From contig JAJPIR010000329.1 in the NCBI GenBank assembly GCA_021324675.1, positions 1-36,429 of the forward strand: a DNA stretch of 36,429 bases. Reading direction: 5' to 3'. The notes below the pieces were generated by a model. It worked only from the letters and a program-made list of their open reading frames with translations, did no database searches and was not told where the DNA came from. The position numbers and the translations under genes were made by a program. Positions within the stretch are counted from its first letter, which is position 1, and every line of letters starts with the position of its first letter. The stretch is from Actinomycetota bacterium (GTDB taxonomy: Bacteria > Actinomycetota > Actinomycetes > Mycobacteriales > Pseudonocardiaceae). Of the stretch, positions 24,145 to 34,303 are shown one piece after another.

Positions 24145-26247
24145 TCACCCCAATCCGGGAATGAACTGGACGATCAAGTCGATGAGCTTGATCCCGATAA
24201 AGGGCAGTACCAACCCGCCGAGGCCGTAGATCCACAGGTTGCGACGCAGCAGGGCCGAGGCCGACGACGGGGTGTAGCGCACCCCGCGCAGGGCCAGCGG
24301 GATCAGCACCACGATGATCAGCGCGTTGAACACGATCGCCGACGTGATCGCCGAAGTCGGGGAGTGCAGCCGCATGATGTTCAGCGCGTCCAAACCCGGG
24401 TACACCGCAGCGAACATGGCCGGGATGATCGCGAAGTATTTGGCCACGTCGTTGGCGATGGAAAACGTGGTCAGTGCCCCACGGGTAATCAGCAGCTGCT
24501 TGCCGATCTCGACGATTTCGATCAGCTTGGTCGGGTTGGAGTCCAGGTCGACCATGTTGCCGGCCTCTTTCGCCGCCGACGTGCCGGTGTTCATGGCCAC
24601 CCCGACGTCGGCTTGGGCCAGCGCGGGGGCGTCGTTGGTGCCATCGCCGGTCATGGCGACCAGCCGGCCCCCGGTCTGCTCGCGGCGGATCAAAGCCATC
24701 TTGTCTTCCGGGGTGGCCTCGGCGAGGAAGTCGTCCACTCCGGCCTCGGCGGCGATCGCGGCCGCGGTGAGCTGGTTGTCACCGGTGATCATGACGGTGC
24801 GGATGCCCATCGCGCGCAGCTCGGCGAACCGTTCCTGGATGCCGTCTTTGACCACGTCCTTGAGATGGATCACACCCAGCGCCCGGGCGGTGCCGTTGCT
24901 GTGTTCGGCCACCACCAAGGGAGTGCCCCCGGCGGCGGCGATGGCGTCGACCATCGGCCCTAACCCGCTGGCCGGCTGCCCACCACCGGCGCGAATCCAT
25001 TCCCGGACCGCGCTGGCCGCGCCCTTGCGGATCTGGCGACCATCGGGCAGGTTCACCCCGGACATCCGGGTCTGGGCGGTGAACGGCACGAACTCGACGT
25101 CGGTGACGTCCCGACCGCGCAGGCCGTAGGCCTGCTTGGCCAGCACCACGATCGAGCGGCCCTCGGGGGTCTCGTCAGCCAGGCTGGCCAGCTGCGCGGC
25201 GTCGGCCAGCGCCTCGACCGACACCCCCTCGACCGGGAGGAACTCGATGGCTTGCCGGTTGCCCAGGGTGATGGTGCCGGTCTTGTCCAGCAGCAGCGTG
25301 TTCACATCCCCGGCGGCCTCCACCGCCCGGCCCGACATGGCCAGCACGTTGCGCTGCACCAGCCGGTCCATCCCGGCGATGCCGATCGCCGAGAGCAGCG
25401 CCCCGATCGTGGTCGGGATCAGCGCCACCAGCAGGGCCACCAGCACCACCAGCGACTGCGGGGCATGCGAGTAGTAGGCCATCGGCTGCAGGGTGACCAC
25501 GGCGAGCAGGAAGATGATCGTCAGCGAGGCGAGCAGGATGTTCAGTGCGATTTCGTTGGGCGTCTTTTGCCGTGACGCGCCCTCCACCAGTGCGATCATC
25601 CGGTCGATGAAGGTCTCGCCGGGTTTGGAGGTGATCCGCACCACGATCCGGTCGGACAAAACCGTGGTGCCCCCGGTCACCGCGCTGCGGTCCCCACCGG
25701 ATTCGCGGATCACCGGCGCGGACTCCCCGGTGATCGCGGACTCGTCCACGCTGGCGATGCCCTCGACCACGTCGCCGTCACCGGGGATGGTCTGCCCGGC
25801 CTCGACCACCACGTGATCACCCACGCGCAACTGGACGCCGGGAACCTGCTCCTCGGTGACCGAAGGGCCGGGCCATCCGATCAGCCGCCGGGCGGTGGTC
25901 TCCCGCTTGGTGCGACGCAGCGTCTCGGCTTGGGCCTTTCCCCGGCCTTCGGCGACCGCCTCGGCGAGATTGGCGAACACCACCGTCAGCCACAACCAGG
26001 CCGTGATCACCCAGGCGAACACCGTCGGGATCGCGATCGCCTCGATCGTGGTCAGCACCGAGCCGACCTCGACGACGAACATCACCGGGTTGCGGATCTG
26101 TACCCGCGGGTCCAGCTTGCGCAGCGCGTCGGGAGTCGACCGGAGCAGCTGCTGGGGGTCCAGCAGCCCGGCCGATACCCGCCGGGTCTGGCCGCCGACC
26201 GGTTCCCTTGGTGGGCGCCGCAGCCGCGGGATCGTCGTGATCGACAT
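24145..26247 (-). CDS. kdpB: KdpB P-type ATPase subunit
   Basis: 700 aa, full length. It shows TGES (about 173-176) for dephosphorylation, the phosphorylation motif DKTGTIT with D321, [40 protein letters not shown], and the KdpB-specific pore-adjacent region [14 protein letters not shown]. It energises K+ uptake through KdpA by ATP hydrolysis at the membrane. The start ATG at 26247 directly abuts the kdpA stop (TAAATG). All key residues appear present. Confidence 0.97.
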   Translation of the reverse strand: MSITTIPRLRRPPREPVGGQTRRVSAGLLDPQQLLRSTPDALRKLDPRVQIRNPVMFVVEVGSVLTTIEAIAIPTVFAWVITAWLWLTVVFANLAEAVAEGRGKAQAETLRRTKRETTARRLIGWPGPSVTEEQVPGVQLRVGDHVVVEAGQTIPGDGDVVEGIASVDESAITGESAPVIRESGGDRSAVTGGTTVLSDRIVVRITSKPGETFIDRMIALVEGASRQKTPNEIALNILLASLTIIFLLAVVTLQPMAYYSHAPQSLVVLVALLVALIPTTIGALLSAIGIAGMDRLVQRNVLAMSGRAVEAAGDVNTLLLDKTGTITLGNRQAIEFLPVEGVSVEALADAAQLASLADETPEGRSIVVLAKQAYGLRGRDVTDVEFVPFTAQTRMSGVNLPDGRQIRKGAASAVREWIRAGGGQPASGLGPMVDAIAAAGGTPLVVAEHSNGTARALGVIHLKDVVKDGIQERFAELRAMGIRTVMITGDNQLTAAAIAAEAGVDDFLAEATPEDKMALIRREQTGGRLVAMTGDGTNDAPALAQADVGVAMNTGTSAAKEAGNMVDLDSNPTKLIEIVEIGKQLLITRGALTTFSIANDVAKYFAIIPAMFAAVYPGLDALNIMRLHSPTSAITSAIVFNALIIVVLIPLALRGVRYTPSSASALLRRNLWIYGLGGLVLPFIGIKLIDLIVQFIPGLG

Positions 26248-27909
26248 TTAGTGCAGTCCCTCCGCGAGCGGGCCCAGCGCTTCAGCCGGGAAATAGGTCA
26301 AGGCCACGACGATGAGCACCACGCCGAGCAACATGCCAATGAACAGCGGCCGGTGGGTGGGCAGCGTGCCCGCGCTGGCCGGCACCGCGCGTTGCGAAGC
26401 CAGCGATCCAGCCAGTCCCAGCACGAAAATCATTGGCACGAACCGGCTGAGCAACATCACCACACCGAGCACGCCGTTGTACCAGACGGTGTTGACCGAT
26501 AACCCGGCAAAAGCCGATCCGTTATTGTTCGACGCCGAGGTGAACGCATACAGCACCTCAGACAATCCATGCGGGCCCGGGTTGAGAATAGACGCTTGTT
26601 CCCCCGATAGCGCGATCGCAAGACCGGTGCCGATCAACACCAGCGCCGGAGTAGTCAGAATATACAAAGAAGCGAGCTTGATTTCCGGCGCCCGAAGTTT
26701 CTTACTCAAGTACTCCGGGGTGCGCCCGACCATCAGTCCGGCCACAAACACCGTCACCACAGCCAAGACTAAAATGCCGTACAGGCCAGAACCGGTACCG
26801 CCAGGCGCGATCTCGCCCAGCATCATGTTCACCATCGCAATCCCGCCACCGAACGGGGACAGCGAGTCGTGCGCATTGTTGACTGCCCCGGTTGAGGTCA
26901 GCGTGGTCGACGCGGAAAACAGCGTCGAGGCGGGGATACCGAACCGGACCTCCTTGCCCTCCAAGGATCCGCCCGCGGCTAGCGCGGCACCACTGTGATA
27001 CCCGGATTCGAAGAAACTGATCCCGGCCACCGACCCCGCCCACAGGATTGCCATCACCGTGAGCACGGCATAGCCCTGCCGGTTATCGCCGACCATCCGA
27101 CCGAACGCGCGCGGCAACGCAAACGAGATCACCAAAAGCAGGAAAATCTCCACCAGGTTCGTGAACGGATTCGGATTCTCAAACGGATGCGCCGAATTAG
27201 CGTTGTAAAAGCCGCCACCATTGGTGCCCAACTCCTTGATGGCCTCCTGAGACGCCACCGGCCCACCCGTGATCACCTGATGCTGGCCGGCCAGGGTGGT
27301 CACCGCATGACCAGCCGAAAAGTTGTCCACGACGCCGCCAGCGATCAACACCACCGCGAAGACCGCCGCGATCGGCACCAACAGCCGGCACACCGTCCGC
27401 ACCAGATCAACCCAGAAGTTGCCGACCCGGTCGGTTTGGGACCGGGCAAACCCGCGGATCAGCGCAATCACGGCCACGACGCCTACGGCGGCGGAACCGA
27501 AGTTCTGCACCGCCAGGCCCGCCATCTGCACCAGATGGCCCATCGTCGACTCACCCGAATACGACTGCCAGTTCGTGTTGGTAACAAACGACGCCGCCGT
27601 GTTAAAGGCCTGATCCGCTTTCACGCCGGGAAAACCCAACGAAAGCAGCAAATGGGCCTGAAGCCGCTGAAAGCCATACAACAACAGCACGGACACCACG
27701 GAGAACGCCAGCAGGCTGCGCAGATACGTGGGCCACCGTTGATCGGCGTCGGCGTCCACTCCGATCAGCCGATAAATGCCCCGTTCCACCCGCCAATGCC
27801 TAGTGGTGGTGAAAATGTGGGCCAGATAGTCACCCAGCGGCCGGTAGGCCAACGCCAGCGCCGACACCAGCAGCCCGGCCTGCAACCACCCCGCCTCCGC
27901 GGTGCTCAC
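26248..27909 (-). CDS. kdpA: KdpA K+-binding subunit (main operon copy)
   Basis: 553 aa when started at GTG 27909 ([20 protein letters not shown]), normal for the family; the longer open frame upstream is kdpF read out of frame. Pore loops: [58 protein letters not shown], and [14 protein letters not shown]. It ends at LGPLAEGLH, as expected. The start overlaps the kdpF stop (GTGA), and the stop abuts kdpB. Compared with the second copy at 17709-19583, this one keeps the canonical TNGGGFF filter and normal C-terminus, so it is the likely partner of KdpB. Confidence 0.96.
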   Translation of the reverse strand: MSTAEAGWLQAGLLVSALALAYRPLGDYLAHIFTTTRHWRVERGIYRLIGVDADADQRWPTYLRSLLAFSVVSVLLLYGFQRLQAHLLLSLGFPGVKADQAFNTAASFVTNTNWQSYSGESTMGHLVQMAGLAVQNFGSAAVGVVAVIALIRGFARSQTDRVGNFWVDLVRTVCRLLVPIAAVFAVVLIAGGVVDNFSAGHAVTTLAGQHQVITGGPVASQEAIKELGTNGGGFYNANSAHPFENPNPFTNLVEIFLLLVISFALPRAFGRMVGDNRQGYAVLTVMAILWAGSVAGISFFESGYHSGAALAAGGSLEGKEVRFGIPASTLFSASTTLTSTGAVNNAHDSLSPFGGGIAMVNMMLGEIAPGGTGSGLYGILVLAVVTVFVAGLMVGRTPEYLSKKLRAPEIKLASLYILTTPALVLIGTGLAIALSGEQASILNPGPHGLSEVLYAFTSASNNNGSAFAGLSVNTVWYNGVLGVVMLLSRFVPMIFVLGLAGSLASQRAVPASAGTLPTHRPLFIGMLLGVVLIVVALTYFPAEALGPLAEGLH

Positions 27910-27998
27910 GTGAACCTCTCCGGAGCAACCAAAGCCACCACCAAATAGCCCACCAGCAGCACCGCCACCACTAACCCGGCAAGATCCGCGAGGCTCAC
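27906..27998 (-). CDS. kdpF: KdpF small membrane subunit
   Basis: A 30-aa single-helix peptide, [20 protein letters not shown] followed by [10 protein letters not shown]. The size, position before kdpA and ending (APERF) match KdpF, which sits at the KdpA-lipid interface and stabilises the complex. GTG 27998 overlaps the stop of the preceding small gene, and its TGA overlaps the kdpA GTG, so three genes are chained by overlaps. It is too short for most gene finders. Confidence 0.92.
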   Translation of the reverse strand: MSLADLAGLVVAVLLVGYLVVALVAPERFT

Positions 27999-28234
27999 CT
28001 CGCCACCTGCCCATCGGGCAGCGCACCCATCACGACCGCACCCACGCTGGCCGCCCGGCCACGGGAATCGTCGCCGCTGTCCGCATCCGGATGCGCGGTG
28101 CGCTGCTGGCCACCCAACGAATCAGTCCAGTCACTGCTGGCCACCGGCCTGACTAGGCGCTCCACCCCCTGGACCACCACAGCCATCACCGCAAAAACCG
28201 CGATCGTCAACCCAATAAAGGCAACATCCGACAC
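27995..28234 (-). CDS. Small single-pass membrane protein at the head of the kdp operon
   Basis: Start chosen at GTG 28234, after GAGCCTGAGG. The 79-aa product has one helix ([20 protein letters not shown]), then VERLV and a polar tail ending PDGQVAR. Its TGA overlaps the kdpF GTG. Similar short proteins precede kdpF in other actinobacteria (recalled, not searched). It is probably a small accessory of the pump or of KdpD signalling, but no function is established to my knowledge. Confidence 0.75.
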   Translation of the reverse strand: MSDVAFIGLTIAVFAVMAVVVQGVERLVRPVASSDWTDSLGGQQRTAHPDADSGDDSRGRAASVGAVVMGALPDGQVAR

Positions 28235-28342
28235 CTCAGGCTCCTCACCGTCGCACGGTGTCAGGGCTCGATGTCTCCCCTCATGCGAACCCGCGAGGCG
28301 ATCCCGCATCGCCAGCCCAGTAGACCCCCGACGACACCCGAA

Positions 28343-28400
28343 TGAGGAAGATCCTCATGAAATCCTGACGCCCACGGGACGATTCCTCACAAGATCCTCA
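28343..28400 (-). promoter_or_regulatory. Candidate KdpE operator region of the kdp operon
   Basis: AAGATCCTCA occurs at 28348-28357 and again at 28391-28400, 43 bp apart (about four helical turns). The first copy is part of the palindrome TGAGGA-AGA-TCCTCA (28343-28357). A third partial copy, ATTCCTCAC, lies at 28382-28390. The sites are 110-165 bp upstream of the first kdp gene, where an OmpR-type activator would bind. Assignment to KdpE is inference. Confidence 0.5.
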
Positions 28401-28640
28401 CACGCCTCACGAAACACAATCAACCAGAAACCGACCGTAACCAAATCGCGGACGGTCACCGACGCCGTCGTGACCACTACCCGCAAAAAGCCGCTCGGGT
28501 GCCGAGCACCACTCTCGCGAACCCCTCAATCCGTCACAGACCTCAAAACGGCCCTGTGATCCCTCCCATCCCCATTTCCGTACTCGTTGATACTCACATG
28601 ACCCCACCGCGCGCCCTATGCACGCACCAATCAGGCCCGA
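28401..28640. other. Intergenic stretch, no supportable gene
   Basis: About 240 bases upstream of the kdp promoter region. Open frames on both strands are short, with no domain or ribosome site. Base composition is less GC-rich than the neighbours. Confidence 0.4.
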
Positions 28641-28644
28641 CGAC

Positions 28645-28733
28645 ATATTCTTGCTGGTCAGCGCACCAGGTGAAGCGGACTGTAAATCCGTCGGCGTATG
28701 CCTACCAAGGTTCGAATTCTTGATCTACCACCC
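28645..28733 (+). tRNA. tRNA-Tyr(GUA)-like remnant with broken acceptor stem
   Basis: The 3' two thirds match actinobacterial tRNA-Tyr in order: anticodon arm GCGGACTGTAAATCCGT (28675-28691, anticodon GUA), a class II variable arm with GGC/GCC (about 28693-28702), and a 5-bp T arm CAAGG-TTCGAAT-TCTTG (28706-28722), then ATCTACCACC. A CTGG/CCAG D stem can be drawn upstream. The 5' acceptor strand that should read GGTAGAT is absent. It is best read as a pseudo-tRNA or an att-like 3' fragment of a tRNA gene left by integration. Confidence 0.55.
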
Positions 28734-28739
28734 AGCGGA

Positions 28740-29165
28740 AACGGCCCGGCCCGCGACGAGCACCAACCAGGTTGTGAGCCGATCTTCGTCACATCCGGTG
28801 TGATCCGGTTGCGGCTGGCTGTCCACGGGGTATTCGCGCTCCATACCCGCTTCAGTTCCCGCCGAGCGGCGGCGCGGTGCAAGTCGTGATCGTGTGAGTA
28901 GTGATCGTTTGAGATTTCGCGCGCGGGGAGTGGTGGGGTATCCCGTCAGCGTGGCGCAGCCTGACCACGCGCTGCCCGAGAGCAACATCCTTCCCGACTC
29001 TCGACCAAGCTTGCGACCACGGTGAAGTGGTTTCGCTGGAATATTTCGGTGCCTCGACGGATTGGCAGACGCCATTTCGGGAATTCGGTTCACCAGCGAC
29101 GCCGTCGCGGATGCGGCCTAAGGCACCCTTGGACGCACAAGCAGTAACCCAGGGAGGTATCCCTT
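28740..29165. other. Intergenic region upstream of transaldolase
   Basis: There is no convincing gene. Possible scrap on the plus strand ending RFSSRRAAARCKS at 28889. The transaldolase promoter should lie in the last 150 bases, but no clear -35/-10 pair is seen. GGGAGGT at 29152-29158 is the ribosome site for the GTG at 29166. Confidence 0.4.
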
Positions 29166-30293
29166 GTGAGCACGACCGATTCCCTGCTGGCGCTATCTGA
29201 GGCGGGTGTGTCGATCTGGCTGGACGATCTGTCCCGCCACCGGATCATCTCAGGAAATCTTGCTGAGCTGATCACTCAACGGCATGTGGTTGGGGTGACC
29301 AGCAATCCGACAGTCTTCGCGCATGCGGTCGAGCACGCGGAAGATTATGACGAGCAGGTCAGGGTGCTGGCTGCTCGCGGCGCCTCAGTGGAGGAGGCCG
29401 TCCGGGAAATCACTGTCGCGGACGTCCAATCTGCCTGTGACCTGTTCAGCGGCGTTTGGGAGACCACCGGCGGGGTGGACGGCAGGGTGTCGCTGGAGGT
29501 CGATCCCCGGCTGGCGCATGACACTGCGGCCACCCTCGCCCAGGCTGCTGAGCTGTGGAAGTTGGTGGATCGACTCAATTTGGTGATCAAAATTCCGGCG
29601 ACGGGAGAAGGATTGCCAGCGATTACCGGTGCGCTGGCTGACGGGATCAGTGTGAACGTCACGTTGGTCTTCTCGGTGCAGCGGTACCGCGAGGTGATGG
29701 CGGCCTTTTTCGCCGGCCTGGAGCAAGCCAGCGCCAACGGCCACGACGTGGCCTCGATCGCGTCGGTTGCGTCGTTCTTCGTGTCCCGGGTTGACACCGA
29801 GATCGACAAGCGACTGGAGGTGATCGGCACCGAGCCGGCGCTGGCGCTGCGCGGTCAGGCCGCGGTAGCGAACGCTCGGCTGGCCTACGCCGCATACCAG
29901 GAGGAATTCGCGTCACCGCGGTGGACGCGGCTGCGTGAGGGTGGGGCACGGCCGCAGCGACCGCTGTGGGCATCCACCGGCGTGAAGAATTCGGACTACC
30001 CGGACACCGAATATGTCACCGAACTGATCGCTCCCGGAGTGGTCAACACCATGCCGGAGAACACCCTGCTGGCTTTTGCCGATCACGGCGAGGTGCCCGG
30101 TGACCAGGTGTCCGGCCGGGCCGGGGAAGCGCAGCGCGTCTTCGATGAGCTGATCGCAGTCGGGGTCGATCTCGACGACGTGTTTGCCGTACTGGAGCGC
30201 GAGGGCGCGGAGAAGTTCGAGGCATCCTGGTCGGAGCTGGCCAACACGGTCGCCGAACAGCTGGCCACGGCCGCAGGGTCGACGGCGGGCTGA
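29166..30293 (+). CDS. tal: Transaldolase
   Basis: A 375-aa actinobacterial-type transaldolase starting at GTG 29166 after GGGAGGT. It shows the early [12 protein letters not shown] and [13 protein letters not shown] motifs, the Schiff-base lysine K142 in [44 protein letters not shown], and [11 protein letters not shown]. It moves a dihydroxyacetone unit between sugar phosphates in the non-oxidative pentose phosphate pathway. With transketolase 400 bp downstream it forms a two-gene set. The usual partners zwf, opcA and pgl are absent, so this is probably a second, accessory copy. Confidence 0.95.
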   Translation: MSTTDSLLALSEAGVSIWLDDLSRHRIISGNLAELITQRHVVGVTSNPTVFAHAVEHAEDYDEQVRVLAARGASVEEAVREITVADVQSACDLFSGVWETTGGVDGRVSLEVDPRLAHDTAATLAQAAELWKLVDRLNLVIKIPATGEGLPAITGALADGISVNVTLVFSVQRYREVMAAFFAGLEQASANGHDVASIASVASFFVSRVDTEIDKRLEVIGTEPALALRGQAAVANARLAYAAYQEEFASPRWTRLREGGARPQRPLWASTGVKNSDYPDTEYVTELIAPGVVNTMPENTLLAFADHGEVPGDQVSGRAGEAQRVFDELIAVGVDLDDVFAVLEREGAEKFEASWSELANTVAEQLATAAGSTAG

Positions 30294-30295
30294 GC

Positions 30296-30490
30296 TGGCG
30301 ATCCCCGAACTCGAGGTCGACATTGTCCCCGCGGGTCAGGCCAGCGCGGCCGAGTCGCGGATCGACGTGGGAGCCGCCAAGGTCGCGGCCCGCGAGCAGC
30401 TTGCCGCCACCATGCTGCGCGATGAGCTGGCAGGTGACGCGGGCAGGATCTGCTTAATCGCCACCTGCGCCGTCGAACCGTCGAGGCAGA
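30296..30490 (+). pseudogene. Coding-like fragment between tal and tkt
   Basis: Immediately after the tal stop, one plus-strand frame shows very strong coding bias and protein-like sequence: LAIPELEVDIVPAGQASAAE, then SRIDVGAAKVAAREQLAATM and LRDELAGDAGRICLIATCAV. It then decays into Arg/Thr-rich sequence. No start with a ribosome site is visible. I cannot name the family. It looks like a gene fragment whose 5' part was lost when the two sugar-phosphate genes were brought together. Confidence 0.4.
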
Positions 30491-30695
30491 ACCGGACGCT
30501 AACCCACGATCACAGTCGGATAAGTCGGCCGCGCGGTAGAGATATCGGCAGGAAAGTCGGCCTGCGGACCAGGCCACGTATGCCGGTGAGATCAACCAGC
30601 AGAACATTTCTTGAACCCCTGGTGCTGGCGGGAGTTTCTGCGCGATTGCGGGGGGTATCCGCACAGGGAACACATACTCGGGGCCAGGAGTTGAT

Positions 30696-32558
30696 ATGTC
30701 GGATAGTGACTTTCGTCGGGAACTAGCGCAGCAACTGCGGGTGGATTCGGTACGCGTCAGCGCTAGGGCCGGTTCGGGTCATCCGACTTCCTCGATGTCG
30801 GCCGCCGACATCATCGCGGTGCTGCTCGATGGCTACCTCACCTTGGACTTCCAGAAGCCAGAAGACCCACGCAACGACCATTTGATCTTCTCCAAGGGGC
30901 ATGCCTCACCGCTGTACTACGCCGTGCTCAAAGCTGCCGGTGCGATCACCGACGACGAGCTACTCACCTACCGCTCCTTCGGTAGCCGGCTGGAGGGTCA
31001 TCCCACCCCACGGATCCCGCCCACCGACGTGGCCACCGGCTCGTTGGGGCAGGGACTGCCCATCGGCGTGGGCGTGGCGCTGACCGGCAAGAAACTGGAC
31101 CAGCTGCCGTATCGGGTATGGGTGCTCTGCGGAGATTCCGAGATGGCCGAAGGATCCATGTGGGAAGCCTTCCAGTACGCGGCGTGGGCACAGCTGGACA
31201 ATCTCACCGCCATCGTCGACGTCAACCGGCTGGGCCAGACCCGGGAAACCATGCTCGGCTGGGATCTTGACGGTTATGCAGCGCGGGCCCGCGCCTTTGG
31301 CTGGCATCCGATCCTTGTCGACGGTCACGACGTCGATGCCCTCGACGCCGCGTTCGCCGAGGCTACCGCGATCACTGGCCGGCCCACTGTCATTCTCGCC
31401 CGCACCAAGAAGGGGCGCGGCGTCAAAGCCGTCGAAGACCAGACCGGCAAGCACGGCAAAGCGCTGCCGGATGCCGAGGAAGCGATCAGCGAGCTCGGCG
31501 GCGAGCGCGATCTCAACGTGCAGGTGGCCACGCCGAGCGGGCCTACCGAAGTGCACCGATTCCCGGCTACCGGGGACGAGCTGCCCACCTGGGATCTGGG
31601 GGAGGAGGTTGCCACGCGCGAGGCTTACGGGAAGGCACTGGCGGCGCTCGGCGGTCAGCGGGGGGACGTGGTAGCCCTCGACGGCGAGGTGTCCAACTCC
31701 ACAATGTCGGAAACCTTCGCCCAGGCACATCCGGATCGGTATTTCGAAATGTTCATCGCCGAGCAACAGATGGTGGCTGCGGCAGTCGGCATGCAGGTCC
31801 GCGGCTGGGCCGCCTTCGCATCGACGTTCGGCGCATTCTTCACGCGCGCGTATGACTTCATCCGGATGGCCGCGGTGTCACGAGCCAACCTGCGCCTGTG
31901 CGGATCGCACGCCGGGGTGTCCATCGGGGAGGACGGCCCTTCGCAGATGGCGTTGGAGGACATGGCAGCGCTGCGGGCGGTGCACGGAAGCACCGTCCTG
32001 CACCCCTCCGACGCCAACCAAACCGCCCGGCTGGTGGCCGAGATGGCCGATCATCCCGGCATCTCCTACCTGCGCACCCTGCGCGGCAAAACTGTGGTGC
32101 GCACCCCCGCCGACGAAGACGTGCGCATCGGCGGCAGCCGGGTGCTCCGCAGCACCGACCACGATCACTTGACCATCGTCGCCTGCGGGATCACCCTCGC
32201 TGAGGCGGACAAGGCCGCTGACGCCTTAGCCGCCGAGGGCATCCGAGCCCGGGTCATCGACTGCTACTCGATCAAACCCATCGACGAAGCCGGCCTCGCC
32301 ACTGCGGCAGATCAGACCAGCGGCATCATCACCGTCGAAGATCACTGGCCCGAAGGGGGCCTCGGTGAGGCGGTGCTCAGCGCGATGGCCACGCACCGCG
32401 ACCGTCCCCCGATCCATATGCTCGCCGTCCGTGACATGCCGATGTCCGGCAAACCCGCAGAACTGCTGCACGCCGCCGGTATCGACGCCCAAGCCATCAC
32501 CACCGCAGCACGGCAACTACTCAACCACCACTCCGTCACCTCCGGCTCAGGCCGGTGA
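30696..32558 (+). CDS. tkt: Transketolase
   Basis: 620 aa from ATG 30696, preceded by AGGAG. The thiamine diphosphate domain shows RAGSGHPTSSMSAADI, DHLIFSKGHASPLYYAVLKA and the GDSEMAEGSMWEAFQYAAWA motif with NRLGQ. The pyrimidine domain shows DGEVSNSTMSETFAQ and MFIAEQQMVAAAVGMQVRGW, FASTFGAFFTRAYDFIRM and HAGVSIGEDGPSQMALEDMA. The C-terminal domain has VIDCYSIKPIDEA. It is shorter than E. coli TktA and closer to the animal-like/archaeal-type single-chain form. It exchanges two-carbon units in the pentose phosphate pathway and pairs with the upstream transaldolase. Confidence 0.94.
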   Translation: MSDSDFRRELAQQLRVDSVRVSARAGSGHPTSSMSAADIIAVLLDGYLTLDFQKPEDPRNDHLIFSKGHASPLYYAVLKAAGAITDDELLTYRSFGSRLEGHPTPRIPPTDVATGSLGQGLPIGVGVALTGKKLDQLPYRVWVLCGDSEMAEGSMWEAFQYAAWAQLDNLTAIVDVNRLGQTRETMLGWDLDGYAARARAFGWHPILVDGHDVDALDAAFAEATAITGRPTVILARTKKGRGVKAVEDQTGKHGKALPDAEEAISELGGERDLNVQVATPSGPTEVHRFPATGDELPTWDLGEEVATREAYGKALAALGGQRGDVVALDGEVSNSTMSETFAQAHPDRYFEMFIAEQQMVAAAVGMQVRGWAAFASTFGAFFTRAYDFIRMAAVSRANLRLCGSHAGVSIGEDGPSQMALEDMAALRAVHGSTVLHPSDANQTARLVAEMADHPGISYLRTLRGKTVVRTPADEDVRIGGSRVLRSTDHDHLTIVACGITLAEADKAADALAAEGIRARVIDCYSIKPIDEAGLATAADQTSGIITVEDHWPEGGLGEAVLSAMATHRDRPPIHMLAVRDMPMSGKPAELLHAAGIDAQAITTAARQLLNHHSVTSGSGR

Positions 32559-32560
32559 GT

Positions 32561-32996
32561 AAGTACTGGGCTGGCTGGATGAGATGGTCAACGGGTCCGT
32601 GCGGTCGAGGTAGCCAGCGTGAGATGCTCGCCGCCGCGGGGAGCAACGAGATTCGGATTTGGGACCCGAAAGCCGCTGTGCTCGACGGGAATGACTTTCA
32701 TCGTCGGCGCGGCCTATTGCATGGCAAGTTCGCATATCCGTCGATGATCCAATGTATTACCTATGCTTATGCGGAGTTGCTAATTCTCAGCGATAGGTGC
32801 TGATACTGCGACGTCCAGCGGAGTCCGCATTTCCCCGTAGCGTGGTCACCTGCGCCTGCCGGCATTGCGTGGACCATGGCGCGTGAGTAAGGCGTGCTCC
32901 CCCGCGCTCGGGTGACCACGAGTCGGTCAGGGAGCAGGCGGGACGCTGGATTGGATCGGCGCCCCCGGCGGGAAAGGCATCACGGGTGGCTAGGCG
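32561..32996. other. Intergenic stretch, no supportable gene
   Basis: About 430 bases after transketolase. Frames on both strands lack domains. The part near 32740-32800 is notably AT-richer than its surroundings, hinting at foreign or non-coding sequence. Confidence 0.4.
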
Positions 32997-33598
32997 GTGC
33001 GGGCCGAGGCGGTGTGGAGTGACCTTAATCTGGCGTTTCCGCTGCCGGTAGGGCACCACCGGCGGGCCGTTGTTGACGGTCTCATGCTCAGTGGCTCGAT
33101 GCCAGGCATGCTCAAACGCTGGGTGCGTAGTTCCCCGGGCGAGTGGTACGGGCTGGTGTGGGTCCCGCTGGGCAACGAAGACGCGGACATCCGGCTCACC
33201 CTCGACGACCCATTTATGTCAGCCGCGCTGCGGTGCGCCAACGACCAACACCTTCGGATGATCCAAGCGTCACATCGGCAATCGGAGCACTCAGCGATGT
33301 CGCAGCTCGGGTCGGGCGCGCCCGAGCACGGCCGGAGGCCGCGCGCAGTGGCGGGCCCGACCCGAGCGCCAACGGGTTACCCTGCTCAGGCATCTGCACG
33401 CCGCCGGAGGCGGCGCTTCTTGAAGAACTTCAGAAGCGTATTCGGCAGCACAACGCCGTGCGAGAGTGGGAAAGCGGCGATCGACACCTCCTGTGGCATT
33501 ACGGGCTGCGCAAGCGGCGCATCAGAGTGGGGAGGTCGGCGCGTCATAATTCGCTGATCGAGTTGCCCAACCCGACTGCCGCCAGGTCCTGGTGGTGA
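32997..33598 (+). pseudogene. Hypothetical gene split by a frame change
   Basis: From GTG 32997 one frame reads VRAEAVWSDLNLAFPLPVGH, then MLKRWVRSSPGEWYGLVWVP and IRLTLDDPFMSAALR, all protein-like. After about 33235 this frame becomes implausible. The frame two bases over takes up with PSVTSAIGALSDVAARVGRA and TPPEAALLEELQKRIRQHNA, VREWESGDRHLLWHYGLRKR, ending at 33598. One indel near 33230-33260 would join them into a protein of about 200 aa. Function unknown; a WYG-type small domain followed by a basic helical tail. Confidence 0.5.
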
Positions 33599-33661
33599 TG
33601 TGGTCTTAGGTTCCTGCAACTTGCGATTGATGTAACACCGCCTGTTCTGGCTGGAAGTTAA

Positions 33662-33955
33662 TCATTCGATCCTCCAATCGGACACCACGGTGTGCAGCAC
33701 CGTCAGGGCGCCCCCGTTGACTCGTTGCGTCACCGGTAGACCGCCGGGCACGATTAGCGACCATCGGCGACGGCGGGTGGCATGGCATGCGTTCGCGAAC
33801 CCGCCGAGATAGATCTCGTCGCGCCACGCGATGGTTTCCCGCATTCCACGTAGGGGCCCGTCTGGACCTGGTGTGAGGCGCTGGAAGGTAAACCCGGCGT
33901 CTTTGGCGGCATCCAGCAGTCGCATCGCGGCCACCAGATCGGGGCCGTTAGTCAT
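33662..33955 (-). CDS. Conserved small hypothetical protein
   Basis: A 97-aa protein starting MTNGPDLVAAMRLLDAAKDA, then GFTFQRLTPGPDGPLRGMRE, DEIYLGGF, RRRRWSLIVPGGLPVTQRV and ALTVLHTVV. I recall very similar small proteins beside XRE regulators in Pseudonocardiales genomes, without known function. The start is ATG 33955, with a GTG one codon earlier also open. It overlaps the end of the next upstream gene by 8 bp, so it is cotranscribed with it. It is the most intact gene of this minus-strand trio. Confidence 0.7.
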   Translation of the reverse strand: MTNGPDLVAAMRLLDAAKDAGFTFQRLTPGPDGPLRGMRETIAWRDEIYLGGFANACHATRRRRWSLIVPGGLPVTQRVNGGALTVLHTVVSDWRIE

Positions 33956-34303
33956 CACCGACCGTCGCCTGATCAGGTACCAGCTCAGGTAGCTGCTCTA
34001 GCTGGTCGATGATGTGCTCGGTGCTCAGTGGTGACGTGCTGGCTTCCCGCGGTGCCGGTCGGGTCCTTTCGGTCTGCAGGGCCGCGCGCACACTGTCGTG
34101 TTCTAGCGCCAGCTCTGCAATCAGCTGCCAGCGGCTGGGGAACACGCTGCTGTTTCCGGCCAGTGTCACCACCTCGGCCAACAGCGCCGCCACTGCGCCA
34201 ACTCTTCCACGAGATCAGTGACGGGCGGGACCGAGCGGCGGCTGGACGCGGTGGGTAACGGGGGCAGCTCTCGCGGAGACCGGTTGGGAATCGGGGCGGT
34301 CAC
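33948..34303 (-). pseudogene. Small hypothetical gene with internal frame change
   Basis: The N-terminal frame opens at GTG 34303, which overlaps the preceding TGA, and reads VTDLVEELAQWRR before a stop at 34166. The adjacent frame continues AALLAEVVTLAGNSSVFPSR, then WQLIAELALEHDSVRAALQT and ends DQATVGDD at 33948. Related proteins (recalled) read straight from ELAQWR into AALLAEV, so a single indel near 34190 is likely. A GTG at 34193 could instead restart translation. No known domain; mostly helical. Confidence 0.5.

Noticed and set aside
23584-24963. 459-aa open frame on the plus strand
   Set aside because: Antisense to kdpC and kdpB, which show all family motifs.
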